Source: Pleurotus djamor
Taxonomy: Eukaryota; Basidiomycota; Agaricomycetes; Agaricales; Pleurotaceae
Reading direction: 5' to 3'
NCBI GenBank assembly: GCA_029747585.1
Contig: JAPEVF010000025.1
Span: 115,954 to 179,953, forward strand
DNA: 64,000 nucleotides
The translations under genes and the position numbers were made by a program. Shown piece by piece: positions 49,112 through 60,250 of the stretch. The notes beneath the pieces are model-generated. The model was not told where the DNA came from and ran no database searches. It worked only from the letters and a program-made list of their open reading frames with translations. Position 1 is the first letter of the stretch. Each line of letters opens with the position of its first letter.

Positions 49112-51111
49112 TCATTCCCCAGCGTAAGAAGGGGATGGAGAGCGGAATGGCGTGATGGCTTCACTTCCACCAGCGGTCTCATCGTCATCGTCTTCCTCGG
49201 CATCATCTTCTACCTCATCCTCCTCCGGCTCATCGTCTGTGAAATCGTCGCTTCCGGGTTCCTTCTCGCTGTCAATCCCACTCCCTTCGTCATCTTCGTC
49301 TTCTGGATCGGGTGTCGGGTTTCTGCGACCTTCCCCATCCCATTCGACGTTGACCAGAGCTTTCAGCGCCGTGATAAAATTCCATGGGATATCTGAACAC
49401 TTGCGAATTGTCGCCGTCTTGATCTCTCCCCTGCGAGTAACTAGTTGCTTGAGCAATTCCGCCAGGGAGCTACCCGTTTCTGGCGGAGTCGAACGGAAGG
49501 AAACGTTGCGAAGAACGATATGGTTGAGCTTGGGTAGTGGAAGTGACGGCATGTCGACCTCAACTTCATCCTCCACTTCCACCCCATTGTGCTTCCTAAC
49601 GCGAGGACGAACGGTCTGTGCGGGAGGGATCAGAATGGTTACGACGAGAGGGTTAACCCAGTCGGACATTTCGAGGACTTGAGTCTTTGTGCACCGAATT
49701 AACAGTGATTTGGCGTCTTCAGTTGTGAAGTCCTGGTAGCCGGCCAAAGTAAGTCGGCCAATATTGGAGAAAGGAAAGGCAGCAGTCTGAATGAGCTGTT
49801 TGTGTGGTTGACCGTAGGAAGACACTTCGATGTGGAATATGGGTTTCCCGTGCTCGGATAAGTAGTTGTTGCCCTCGATAGCGGATGGTAATGGCTGCCG
49901 GATGGATATGGTAAAGTTGTGTTGGAAAGAAAGGGTCATTTCGAAGTGATCATCTTGACCGACGTTGACTGGACGTAATCTATTAACGGACGAGGTACGT
50001 GCGCAGGAGGCCAGAGCAATAAACTTGAGTAAAGTTTTCATAAGCTCTTCGGGAGCGTTGAGCCGCGTCTGGGGGAATGAGCACTCAAGAGAGGTTGAAG
50101 TAGGCATTGTGATGAAGTCAAGTAGCGTGAGTACGTCGAGGGAGCTGACGTACGATTCGTTTCGTAGTTTCAGCTTTTTCAGCTTCGGAAGATGTACCTG
50201 GATGGGTTTGCGAGCATCGTCGTCTGAGGCCCACTGCATGTGTGAAAACTCAACATCTTCGACGTTCGGCGTGTTTTTGAGACTATGAAGGAGCCAAGTG
50301 ATGCTGATGGGGAGTGAAATACCGCCTAGTGGAGAGGCAACCTCGAGGTTGCGAAGAGCAGGCAAGAACGGCAACGCATTCGAGATTAGGGGGGATCCTT
50401 CGAGGCGAAGAGTATGTAAATTGGGTAAAGATGTCCAGAAGGGGATCGTCCTGGATGTACGCTGTCTGAAGGGATCGTGGCGGTCAACGGCAAACTGGAT
50501 GACCTTGAGCATGGACGAGTGGCGGATGACAGAGTTGGTTGAGGTTTGTTCAGCTCCGAGGAGGTAGAGGAATTGCATGAACGTCAAATGCGCGCCGTGG
50601 AAGTATATCTTTTGTATCCTGTGCTTGTTAGGCGGGACTATCGCGTTGACCTGAGCCTGATATTCCGATTCGCGAGTTAAGTCGGAGAGTTGCCTGGGGA
50701 AGTTTCGGTTTGGACAGGGATGGGTGACGAAGATCTGTATGGGAAGGCCCTGCGAACGCTGTAAGATGTCCGGAGCGGCCAACGATGGCACGATCACGGA
50801 TGTCCAGAGCTGTGGGACATCCAAGCCGATGTTTCGCCACGCCTGACATACGTGAACCGTCCGGTGCATCCATCTGTATTGAGCAGCGAAGTCATACATC
50901 ACATCGAGACCATCTAGGATCTGTTGTTTGACAGAGGCGAAGATTCGAGCGAGGATTTCGTTGGAGAGGGAAGAGACCGCGCTGTGGGTGTTTCTCAGGG
51001 TTCGCATCGAGCGCATTTGCTCATCGATAACACGCTGCGCGTGTGTGTTGGTCGAGACCGGCTGGACATAGTCTGAGTGACCGCGTAAGTCCGAAGATAT
51101 CCACGCACCAT
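49112..51111 (-). CDS. F-box-like/LRR-type protein (paralogue 2)
   Basis: Exon 1 is the ATG alone (51109-51111), followed by a 47-nt intron (GTGCGT...CCAG) and exon 2 (49112-51061) of 649 codons; total 650 residues. Exon 2 opens PVSTNTHAQRVIDEQ, matching PVTTNTNAQLVIDEQ of paralogue 1. It then gives the F-box-like domain (SSLSNEILARIFASVKQQ, then VHVCQAWRNIGLDVPQLWTS), leucine-rich segments (FWTSLPNLHTLRLEGSPLI, ITWLLHSLKNTPNVEDVEFS, LPKLKKLKLRN, LNHIVLRNVSF) and an acidic tail (PEEDEVEDDAEEDDDDETAG). The two genes are tail-to-tail, 3.6 kb apart, and clearly homologous along their length. Predicted role: SCF substrate adaptor; target unknown. Confidence 0.85.
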
Positions 51112-51232
51112 TGTTTAGAAGCGGTAGGTTCTCGTCTATTTGTTGTGTTGGGCTATGTGCTTGGGAGTAGACAAGGAAGGATCCTGGGAGTTGGTGACGA
51201 TTTCCTCGTGTAGGTAGGCGTTTTGATGATCA

Positions 51233-51263
51233 AGAGATCTAATCTAATCTCATGATTGGACTC
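51233..51263 (-). promoter_or_regulatory. Promoter motif shared by the two F-box genes (copy 2)
   Basis: On the minus strand this reads GAGTCCAATCATGAGATTAG and continues ATTAGATCT, about 120-150 nt upstream of the ATG at 51111. It parallels the motif at 43441-43478. Confidence 0.35.
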
Positions 51264-53900
51264 GGTGGACGGTGGACGGCATCCCGCGAGGGAAGAATTA
51301 TTGCAGATACTCTAGATGCTGAGTGCGGTCGAAACATTCTCGGCAGGTCCCCTAGGAATTCCGAGAGAGATAAACGAGGCTTCATTCGCTTCCAAATAAT
51401 ACAAACGGTCCCCCTAGTCATCAACCACCGCCATAGCTTTCCTCCTTCGTCGACCGTCATAAAAGGAGGGAGAGGGCATCGACGGATGAGGTTTACCCGT
51501 CGAATGTGGAGCCTGAGAGCAGAGAGATCCTCCAATTGAACGACGTGGTCTTTGAAAGTCGCATCTGTGTATTTTGCTTCCTACGGTGCCAAGGCGAATT
51601 TAATGTCCATCTGAGATTCAGAGCTTCATCATACCTAGTGAAAGCTTCGAGCTCGTGAGGACTAGACTTCTCCCTCTCATCCAACTCTAATACCTCCACT
51701 GGAACTGCAGCATCCCACTCACTCCTCCATGGGTCATATTTCTTCACGAATTTGGTGAACGGTACGAATCTTTAGCGAGCGTATACACGAGGAAATTCAG
51801 GCAGAATATTCCTCACCAGTATTGTTCTGCCGGAGTAGACCAAAGACACGTCTGTCGAAATTACGCAATCGAGTCAACAGGGCGGAAAACGCATGAAGAG
51901 AAGCTTTAGAGCGGTCACATCTTGATTCCAGGTGGTACCCCGAGCTCGGAAAGGAGGATGAACAGAGTCGGGGATGGGAGATTATCCAAGTACGCAGTCG
52001 GTCAAAGTCACACTACGCCGGACCAGCATTATCAACACGCTTTTCAAATAGCGCCTCTCGAGGGTTCAAGACAACGACTTGGCTGTGGTTGGAGCTTTGG
52101 ATGGTACCACGATGGTCCCGGAGAAAAATCAAGGAGCGTTACGGTTGGAAAGCGCACTCTTCTGTAATCGGAGCACGGAGATGCCAGCGATAAAGAAGAA
52201 AAAGACAATGAAGGGATTCAGAACCAAAGCTATGGTGGATTATTGGAGCGCAAAGATGTTGTGCTCGCTCGGACAGGGAATGGACGCGAAGAGGGATTGA
52301 GTATAGCATGAGGGGCAGAGTGTGTCGGATGGGCTGGGTGGCGGAGAGCCTCATTAGATCACCGTACCCATTGATGTCGAAGGAGGAATCAATTCTTGAT
52401 CGCATTATCCTTTAGAAGAGAAGATAAGTCCCCGTGGGAAAAGGATAAGTAAGGCTGAACATGAATTTCCTTTGGATTTCCTTCTTGTTCGGTGCTTCGT
52501 TCGACGTTGATATCGGTCCCCCCTCGAATAGTTCGCGCAATACACTGTCAAACGGTCATCCCACTTGTCCAGCTCAGCTATACATCCTCTGAAGATAGGA
52601 ATCTCTTGCCAGATCTCTGTCATCCACAGAAGTCCTGCCTACAACTTGTGACGGATTTGTAAGGCTAATCGCGGTTGGAAACATACAACTCAGGCTTCTG
52701 GAGGTGCTATTGGTGCGTGATCCCTCATATATGCCTGTAATTCATCTCACTTTCATCCTAATCTCTTCCGTTGGCTCCAATATCAGCTGGCCATCAAATG
52801 CGTTCACCTGCAATTCAACGAAAGAACCGACCGTGCCACGCCCTGAACATATCTTTTCAAGCCTTCAATTTGCCTGATGCTAGCGACCTCTGTCACAATA
52901 CGTACTCAATGAAGCCCTTTGAGTCCCTAGGACGGAGCTTGGTGTCCATAATGGTACGGGATATTGGCTAAGGGTACGCATCCACTCTGTCTGGACCCAT
53001 CCAACCCGTCATTGATAACGTTGAATCCGCATCATAGTTATCAAGCTAGGCCCACCCTTACCGGGACCAGTCACATAACCGTTGAAGGTGGACCGCGCCA
53101 TCGACAAAGGAGAAACTCAACAATGGCACCGGGAACGCGACCATATGATTGCCTTTGCGCGACACGACAAGACGACCTCGTAGCGACCGGGTGCAACCAA
53201 TAGCAGCTCCGTACACATCATCTCTACTCGAAACCTCTCCCTTAGGACTCATGATCCTGGTACGTGCTCCCTCTAACCGACGCATGCGGTCTTCCATTCT
53301 CTCATTCCCATGTTCCACCTTGGTTCTAGCTCTCGTGTCCTTTTGCTGATCCGACTAAGTCACAATTGCCCGTGTTCCCGGTCATAGTTTCCGACTTGGA
53401 TGGTCAGTATGATATAGGGTAGCGCATGTACGTATTGGTTCAACTTGTATTTCTACACTTTATCACTGAATCTTGGTCGTATCTATCAGGCCATACCCCG
53501 AATTCGCATCGTTACCATCATCATAGCATCGCTGTCCCCAATCCCTGCAACACACCTTTTCTCTACCCTCACACGCGCGGCGATGCTGGTACATCTTTCT
53601 TGCCTCTGAAAACGCACTGATAACTGACATGTAATATTTTACTTGCTCGGTCTCCTCCTCAACGAGACTACGGATCTGACTCAGATCGGCGACCTCTTCT
53701 CCGTCGCAAGTCTCCATTTTCGCAAAGTATCTATGGAATTGATATACGTACAGTGGATATACGTAGGAATTGTATGAAATGGCTGTAAGTATATAGAAAT
53801 ATGGCCGATTTGAATGTTTAAAGGGACGAAAATCCGACCATGCGTGTGGGCGATACAGCGAGTGCATGATCAACAGGTTCAGATCTGCCTGTGTTCATGT
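51264..53900. other. Gene-poor region
   Basis: No supported gene; frames are short. At 52421-52455 there is an AAGATAAGTCCCCGTGGGAA segment whose close relative occurs at 60225-60255, on the other side of the decayed array. Confidence 0.4.
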
Positions 53901-53929
53901 GCGATGGAAATTGGTACGGGGTCAAGATG

Positions 53930-55990
53930 GGAAGGTAAGCAATGGGAGGTGGGTTGAAAGTGGCAGCGAGGGAAGANGGGGGGAGACTGATGGTAAGTCC
54001 GAAGAGGTCCGAATCGTAGAGGATAGCAACACTAACTGCAATCGTTCTACGATCGTACCAAGGCAATCTATGAACGAAGGTAATGCGGATGGGAAGTAGC
54101 AATGAGAAACGTGTATCCGAGCAAGTAGTAGTATGGTAATGTAGGTAGAGTCCGTGGAAAGGGAGCTAAGAATGTGGGTTGAAATGACGAGCAAAAAGAC
54201 AGCGATGAAAACAAAGTGTCCAACTCGGAGAAAAGGCAAAGCAGCGAGTCCGAACGATCTTGTTCCCTGTCTTCGCCGTCTGAACTGGCATCCATTGTGA
54301 ATTGACCATTGTGCCCATCATCGGCGCCGGTACCTTCTTCCCCATGACGGCCACCTCTGTCAAAGGAGATGATCAAGGAGGAGTTTGATGAGGTCAAACG
54401 ATCAAAGGTTGGTCTAAGATTCTTCGGCTTCCGCTGCCGTGCTCTTCTTAGCAATAGAGGCCTACAGCTACGGCGCTCGCGAGCTCATGGGTAATGGGAG
54501 GTGGAGGGTGATTGCGTGGTGTACCTTTGCGCGGTCTGCCGCTAGCCAACGAGCCCGAGCATTAAGCCCGTACCGAGCAACTTCAGCTTCGTGTAGGGAG
54601 TAGAAGGGGATGCTGAGATCGGGCATGAGAGGGCTTTAGTCGTTCGCGGGATTGTCAGTTCCTTGATGTTGGAGGCATAGGTCGTGGGGAAGGAGGAGGA
54701 GCACCAATCGTAGAGGCGCGTGTTCCATGTAGGGGTGGTCCAGATACGCTGGTTGACGTCGGCGTTGCTGAAAGGCCCAAGGACATCGAGTCTTTTCCAC
54801 GTCGAGGATCTTAGCGCGTAGAGCACCCAAGAGCGTTCAAGCAGGTAGATCGGCGACGAAGCTGTTGTGAGAGCGGGATGTGAGATCATGGGCAGAGAGG
54901 GGACAGGACAAAGGAAGACGTACCAGTTGTGGGACATGATTTCGAAACGACAAATTTTTGCTACGCATGCCCCAACTCTTGTAAGGTCCCATCATAAATT
55001 CCACATCCATCTACGCCTCTTCATCCTACTCCCATCGATGTCGCGTTGATGTCCCCTTGAGCCTCTCCTCCAACTGCTGCCATCTCCGTAGCCGTAGCGT
55101 AGGCAGCCTTTTAACTGACGCGGCCGTAGATGGGTATACTCCTTGTGGTCTTTGTGAGAGTCTGATGGGCATTTGTGTAGGACATGATCTATAGACTAGG
55201 GATGAGCACGTCGATGACGTAGGTAGGAGGAGGAGGAGGAGCGAAGAGGAGCGAGGAGGAATAAGAAAGCACATACCTTTCTCGATGCGTTGTGGCGACA
55301 TGTCCTTCAGCCGGTTACCGGTCAATATTCAACGATCGAGGTCAGATCCATTCACAGCGCTCGATACCGCTCCCATCCTCAGTGACAACCTCATCCTCCA
55401 CCACCAAAGACGAAGCGCCAACGTAGAGAAGCATAACCAGAAGGACGAGATTTAAGATGAGAGGTTAGACCTGGAAACGAAAATCGCGATGAGTAATCAG
55501 AGAAGCTAGAGGATAGAGTGGGTACGTACCATGGGTAGCGTCGACTCTGCCCTCTAGCTAAGTCCACCTGCTGTAGCTCTTGTTGCCGTGGCTGCACTGC
55601 CGAAACATCCCATAGATCGCTCATCACCTATCGCCCGTCCATGAGAAGCTTCTCCGCTACGATGCTTGTGACGAACTGACCGTCAGCTTCACCGACATCG
55701 CCTGGCTATCCCAAGGATTGAAATACGTCAAAACACGGGAACGGTTTCGGTTGGGGTTCGGTCGATCCGTCAGCGAGAAACTTCTTCGAGAACGCGCAGT
55801 GAGTTAGATTAGATTGAAGATGTTCATGGTATTGGGGGAGGTGGTACTGGTATTGGAGGAGTTGATTGGGTGAGGTCGGCGATGCTAATGGTGTTGGTGC
55901 TCGAGCAACAGAGGAGGGACATGATGTGGCAAAGCGTGCGTTCGGTTGTTGCTGTTACTGCTGAGCTAGGCGTTGAAGTTGGCTGTGACG
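53930..55990 (-). pseudogene. Decayed F-box/LRR-like array, unit A
   Basis: The best-kept minus-strand piece reads RLDVLGPFSNADVNQRIWTT, then PTWNTRLYDWCSSSFPTTYA and NIKELTIPR (about 54640-54800), like the leucine-rich end of F-box proteins. Shared DNA anchors with unit B: GTAGAGTCCGTGGAAAGGG (54139), GAGGAGCACCAATCGTAG (about 54697), GATGGGCATTTGTGTAGG (about 55160) and AGTGGGTACGTACCATGGG (about 55518). Stops and shifts interrupt the frame everywhere, so it cannot make the ancestral protein. Confidence 0.5.
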
Positions 55991-58860
55991 TTAGCAGCGG
56001 CTGATAGCTGGAAGACTGCACATGGGGTGGGTAAAGATGAGAAGGCCATTGACGACGCAACAGAGACGTACACGAAGACCGGACTCGTAGATGCACCCCA
56101 GAGAAGCAGTAGGGAGGGTCATGGTAGTACGAAAGAATTTATGGGCGAGGGTATTCGGAGGGGGCAAGTAGAAGGTGTGGCTAGCGAATACTGTTCCATG
56201 GATGTACGAAACGAAACGAACGGGACCCAGCGCACGAAAATTTGGATGAGGATGGGAAGGGGAACTCAGTAAGGTGTCCATGAGCGAGTAGTAGCGCAAG
56301 GTAGAGTCCGTGAAAAGGGAAGTAAGAACGTGGGTTGATAAAACAAACGAAAAAACAGCGACAAAAAGTAACCAACAGGAATCCAACGCAGACAAAATGG
56401 AAAGCACCGAGTACGAACGATTTTATTCTCTGTCTTCGGCGTCTCAGCGGGCATCCAAGGTCAATTAACCACAGAGCCCATCATCCGCGCTGATTGCTCC
56501 TTCCCAATGACAGCCACCTCCGTCGAAGCAGACGCTCGGAGAGGAGCTTAATTCTTCCTCTTCCCCGCCGTATGCTTCCTAACAGCATGACCACACGCTA
56601 CGGCGAACGCTAGCTCTCGGTGGAGAGAGACCCATGGCGGCGTGATCGTGTGGTGTGTGTCCGTGCTTGAGACCGGATACCAAAACCACCACCAGCGACC
56701 TTGAAATGACAACATAACTCTCTCCTGCGTACCCAGCAACCACAGTTTTCATACGCGACAAGAACCCGAAATCGAGTCTGTGAAGATTGTCATTGTGGGC
56801 GGTATGTCGCTATTCAGTTGGGGTTGGAGGTACAGGTGTCGTGAAAGGAGGAGGAGGAGCACCAGTCGTAGCTGCGCGCGGTCCAAGTAGGGCTGGTCGA
56901 GTTACGCTGGTTGTCGTGTATGTTGCGGCGAGGCGACCTTGCCGTGCTAACGATTGTAGCGAGGGTTACACACGATAGCGATTAGGATGAGACATCGGTG
57001 CCGAAGCTGTTGTGAGAGCTGAAGGTGAGACGACGGGTAGGGAGGGAAAGGGATGGAAGAAAACGAACCTGGTGTAAGATAGAACATCGCAATGACTACT
57101 TTTTGCTACGCCTTCCCCGAATCCTCCAAGAAATCATCACAAGTACATTGTCCATCCAAGCCTCTTCGTCCTGCTCGCATTGATGCCGGGTCGACGTCTC
57201 GATGAGTCTCGCCTCCTAGCCCGCTAAACCCAGCTGATCCTGCTGTGATACAAAGAGGTGTCACTGGTGCGGCCATAGGTGGGCATGTTCCTCGTGGTCC
57301 GTATGGAAATTGGATGGGAGTTTGTGTGGGACGGAATCTACGAGCTGGAGATGAGCAACACGACGACGTAGGGGAGGAGGAGAAGGAGGGAAGGAGGGAA
57401 GACATACCTTTCGCGACTCCGATCAACCAGCGTCTGACTGCCCATGCTTCAGCTGCCCAACGACCCGCCGGTACAACTCCGTTCATAGCTTCATAGCTCC
57501 AGCGAGTGCTGCTGCTCTACCACCGAGCCATCCGCACCACCTTCCTTCCTACAAATCCCATCACCTGCTCCATCTGCATCCTTAGCCGCCAGCCCAAGCG
57601 TCGATCTCGTCAGTATCTTCGTCAACGGCAACGGCCTACATCTCCGAGTCCCAGAGATCCATGTGACGTGAAATGGCGGCGGCTCGAGTGGGAGTTTGGG
57701 TGTTATAAGATGCTGTGTGGATGACGCGTGCGATGACTCTGAATGAGGGGAAGACGGTGTCAGTTGGTGGAGGAAGCAGAGGAGGTGGGTCTTGGTCGCA
57801 GTCGCGTTCGTGTGATCGCGGAATTGGGAGGAGTGGAAGATGATTGAGGCAGAGGTGTAGACGGAGGAGGTAGGGCAGAGTGGGAATGTTGGTCGTCTTT
57901 GGTGGTCGTCTTCGTGGTCGTATGATCGTAGAGGAGGTTGATGATGAGTGGGAGGATGCAGAATGGCTGCACATCGAATTGATGAGGTCTTACGTGCAAT
58001 CGAACTGGGCGTTGACGTCGACGGGAGCGGTGAGCTCGATTCCTTCATCTCCAGTGTTGACGAGCCATCAGAGAGTCGGGTTGGGGAAGCTGTAGCTCTC
58101 GGGCTAGCCGCTCACCGGTGGCCTTTTGCGCTTCATCTCCACCAACGCGCGTGAACACCACTGCTATCTCCCCTACCCAAAGCTGTCATCCACCACCAAA
58201 AGTACCTGTTCCACCACCACGAAGGGCCAACGCCGGCGTACGAAGCCATATCCCACGCAAAGAGATGTTGGAGGTTGAGGTCGGGTAAAGCTATGCGCTG
58301 GAAATGACGATCACGATGAACAAGGAGAGGAGGAAGAGAAGAGAGTGGGTACGTACTATTGAGGAACATCGCCTCCGTCATCCAGCTAACCCATTGACCG
58401 CTATGGTGACGTTTGTTGTTGCTGCTGCACCGCCGAAACGACTGATAATCCTCATCATCCCTCTCCGATCCAAGAAAGTCCAGCTGCGATGTTCGTGTGC
58501 AAGCGAATCGAAGGCTTCATCGACATCGTATACTCCGCCTCGAGCTCCCAAGCATGGAGGGAAGGGAGCGGTTGGGCAACGGGTTCGCGTTGAACGGGAA
58601 TTGCGTATCGAGGATGAATGTGTGGAGCTTTGGTAACGCGGGAAGTAGGAGGTCGTGGGTTGAAGTGGCGATGGTGATGCTGGAAGTAAAAGAGAAGTGG
58701 CGGGAGGAGGAGGAGAGATGGGTGGTCGTGGTGTGGTTTGTTGATGGCGGAGGAACGTCTTGTCTGATTCTCTGGGGGGTCCGTGTGTGTCTTGCTGCTG
58801 TTGCTGTTGATCTAGATCTTGAAATTGGCGTTGAACGTTGACGTTCGATGTGGTACCTTG
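55991..58860 (-). pseudogene. Decayed F-box/LRR-like array, unit B
   Basis: It carries the same anchors as unit A about 2.15 kb further on (GTAGAGTCCGTGAAAAGGG at 56301, GAGGAGCACCAGTCGTAG at about 56855, GGATGGGAGTTTGTGTGGG at about 57314), then about 2.83 kb further on (AGTGGGTACGTACTATTGA at about 58345) because of extra sequence at 57.5-58.15 kb. Minus-strand translation near 56850-56930 gives PTWTARSYDWCSSSSF, matching PTWNTRLYDWCSSSF of unit A. An LRR-like piece LPALPKLHTFILDTQFPF lies at about 58600-58655. Confidence 0.5.
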
Positions 58861-60250
58861 ACGACGAGGTAGAACTGCAGAAAAGAATGGTAAGGAAACG
58901 AGCGCAGTGATGACGCAAAACGAACGTACCCACACCACGGACACTAGGCCATTGACGCACAAGTCCTCCTAAGCCTATCCCGAGCCTATTCCGAGCCTCT
59001 CCCAGCAGACTAGCCCAGCGGGAGCGATGGCGGCGATATTTGCGCAGCGCAGGTGATATACGAAGATCGTAGCAGTGTTCCGGAAGAGATTGGGGGATGA
59101 GATATCGAAACAAATTTGAAGCGTTACGCGTGGACGTTGTTTGTGGTCGCGAAGACGACTTGAGCGTCATGATTCGAGTGTTGATGGGAGACGCTGGAGG
59201 AGGGGAACGACTGGAACATGGTGGCAATTTGATGAGAAAAGAGATATGTGAGGGAATGCGGAACGTACAGGACTGACGTAAACGAAATTGAGTATTGAGA
59301 GCGCTTGACCGAGTATGGCGGAGGTGTATGGTCTGGTTTGCATTCCAGAGGAGTCAAGCTCGGACATAAAGAAAGCTGCGACAGGCGTGTAAGAAGCGAC
59401 AGGTGACGAGGGGATGGGTGGGACACGGCGAATGCGACGGAGGGGGTGTAACGCACCAACTCAGGATCAGGACGACTACTCTCATCAAACCCACCAACTT
59501 GCGGAATTCAGTGAAGTTTTTCGGATGTTGCACGAGTCGTGTATCATATGTGGACATGTTGTTGAGGACGGGCATCCCAGACTTTGGGTCAAACGAGAGG
59601 TGGGGGAACACTGCAGTGTGTGACGGCTGCGCGAGGGACGAGTAATCAACGTCAAGAAGATACGAAAAAGAATGCGAGGTGCGTACCATTGAGCCATAAA
59701 AAGGACCTGTCAGTGACAGTGTCTCACAGACGTGCGTTCGGGAAGCATCCTCCGTTGGGGACGTCGTCGTGTTCTGGGGATCGATTGGTTGCATTGAAGA
59801 TACAAGGATTTCGTCAGTGCGGGTGGGTTCAAGCTAATAGTGATGATGAGTTGGCTTCACTTGGGCTGGGAGGAGTGATGTAATGCAGAACCGACTCACC
59901 ATCATCCGGAGCCTCCGATCCTCAAACAACTATTGATGTCGACACGTGCAAGAGGAAATCGAGGACGCGATGGGGTGTTTAGATCGAATGCTATATGGAT
60001 ACAAGGGGAATGAGCTCATAGACATGGATGTATGGGAGACTGATGCGACGCACGGTAAATCATGGTGTCGTTGGTGACGCGGGAGTTGGGTTTGAAATAT
60101 GTTGGAACGGCAAAGGTGTGAGGAAAGGAGATGCTAGCAGATGCGATGGTGGTGGTGATGGTGGATGGCAGAGACAATCGCCGTCGTCGTTGGCAACAGT
60201 GTCCAGCTATCGGCCCTGGAAAAAAAGGATAAGTCCCGTGGGAATGAGGT
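58861..60250 (-). pseudogene. Possible third, more decayed array unit
   Basis: ATATCGAAACAAATTTGAAG with GCGTTACGCGTGG just after (about 59100-59135) aligns with corresponding A and B sequence (TTTCGAAACGACAAATTTTT, GCTACGC). The remaining similarity is weak, and no long frame is supported. The right limit is set by the AAGGATAAGTCCCGTGGGAA segment at 60225. Confidence 0.3.

Noticed and set aside
48893..49396. 167-codon plus-strand frame overlapping the end of F-box paralogue 2
   Set aside because: Its second half is the antisense of the acidic tail, whose GAA/GAC-rich codons give long open frames on the other strand.
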